A stretch of 64,000 nucleotides of DNA, taken from positions 1,364,001 through 1,428,000 of the forward strand of contig JALMQS010000852.1 of NCBI GenBank assembly GCA_024734495.1. Direction: 5' to 3'. The translations under genes were made by a program, and so were the position numbers. How positions within the stretch are numbered: position 1 is the first letter of the stretch; each line of letters starts with the position of its first letter. This document shows, piece after piece, positions 63,476 to 64,000 of this stretch. This stretch comes from Forficula auricularia (taxonomy: Eukaryota; Arthropoda; Insecta; Dermaptera; Forficulidae). The notes under the pieces are model-generated. The model was not told the origin of the DNA. It saw only the letters and a program-made list of their open reading frames with translations, and did not search any database.

Positions 63476-64000
63476 ATTATCTTATTTAGTTACAACTAAA
63501 CGACGAAGTATTAACATGAAATTACTTTTTGAAGTCGGTACCAAACAAATTATACCTATAAGCGAGCGTACCCGCTAAACGTACTAAGTAAGATCCGTCG
63601 AGTGCGATTCATAAAAGGTATATGTTTGGCACGGACTTCAAAAAGTAATTTCATGTTAATATTTCGTAGGGTAGTTGTAACTAAATAAGTTAATCATTAT
63701 TTTATACCTTTTAGTGTATTTTATTTGTTGCATTTAATTTTTTTGAAGTCGGTTTTATTTTTTTTATAAAAATTATTTTTATTTTTCTCTTTTTAGTGAT
63801 GTTATTAATAGTGATCATATCATCAGAACTTGACCAAATTAATATGACACCATCCCTAACACACCCCCTATCGGATAAAAAAAGAATCATCGAAATAGGT
63901 TTATAAACAAAGAAGTTAGGTCTAAACAAACCTAATAAAAAGGGTCTAATAGCTATGAAAAAAAAATGGGACCAATCGGAAGCTAGACTGGACTCAATGC
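63476..64000. repeat. dispersed ACCGACTTCAAAA repeat, right edge of window
   Basis: Inverted modules TTTTTGAAGTCGGTACCAAAC and CACGGACTTCAAAAAGTA (63525-63645), then GAACTTGACCAAATTAATATG. Runs off the right edge. Confidence 0.55.

Overview
The window is AT-rich eukaryotic nuclear DNA, most likely from an arthropod (probably an insect; the order cannot be told from sequence alone). The evidence is a split gene with canonical GT-AG introns and a repeat load typical of arthropods: several mariner/Tc1 lineages, Penelope-like elements, a 17.6/297-like LTR element, RTE- and Jockey-like LINEs, hAT, Harbinger-like and TTAA-type MITEs, and Helitron-like repeats. There are no bacterial operons, phage genes or CRISPR arrays.

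One host gene is present. It runs on the minus strand from beyond the right edge to a stop codon at 7564-7566. I could chain 20 exons (62557 down to 7564) whose splice phases agree at every junction. They encode 1518 residues with no internal stop. The product is the C-terminal two thirds of NBAS (neuroblastoma-amplified sequence), the Sec39-domain subunit of the NBAS-RINT1-ZW10 tether for Golgi-to-ER COPI vesicles. The 5' exons lie beyond position 64000. Introns, up to about 9 kb long, make up more than 90% of the locus and consist largely of nested transposons.

Layout: 1-1635, 5' end of a minus-strand LTR retrotransposon (LTR, primer-binding site, start of gag). 1636-7560, repeats 3' of NBAS (Helitron-like, a long-TIR TA element, a RTE tail, a 30-bp minisatellite). 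7564-21343, exons 20 to 16 with a hAT MITE, a Harbinger-like MITE, an inverted 119-bp satellite and a Jockey tail between them. 21343-28033, exons 16 to 13 with a mirrored DD41D mariner and a Penelope palindrome. 28033-45429, exons 13 to 10 with a solo LTR, a large RTE, three Tc1/mariner remnants, a 2-kb Penelope palindrome carrying a GIY-YIG endonuclease, and smaller palindromes. 45429-62557, exons 10 to 1 with a second mirrored mariner, a second solo LTR split by a Penelope copy, TTAA elements and further Penelope palindromes. 62558-64000, intron made of repeats.

The most striking signal is a set of at least seven distinct Penelope-like families. Six of them carry a compact motif that reads as a hammerhead ribozyme: CTGANGA, one extra nucleotide, a helix II that differs completely between families yet always pairs, GAAA, then a self-complementary stub (ACGT, ACTATAGT or ATATAT) in place of helix III, with helix I pairing on both sides. 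The elements are usually inserted as inverted, palindromic pairs with 12-14 bp target duplications, so a functional ribozyme lies on each strand. One 178-bp pair is centred exactly on the ribozyme helix III sequence.
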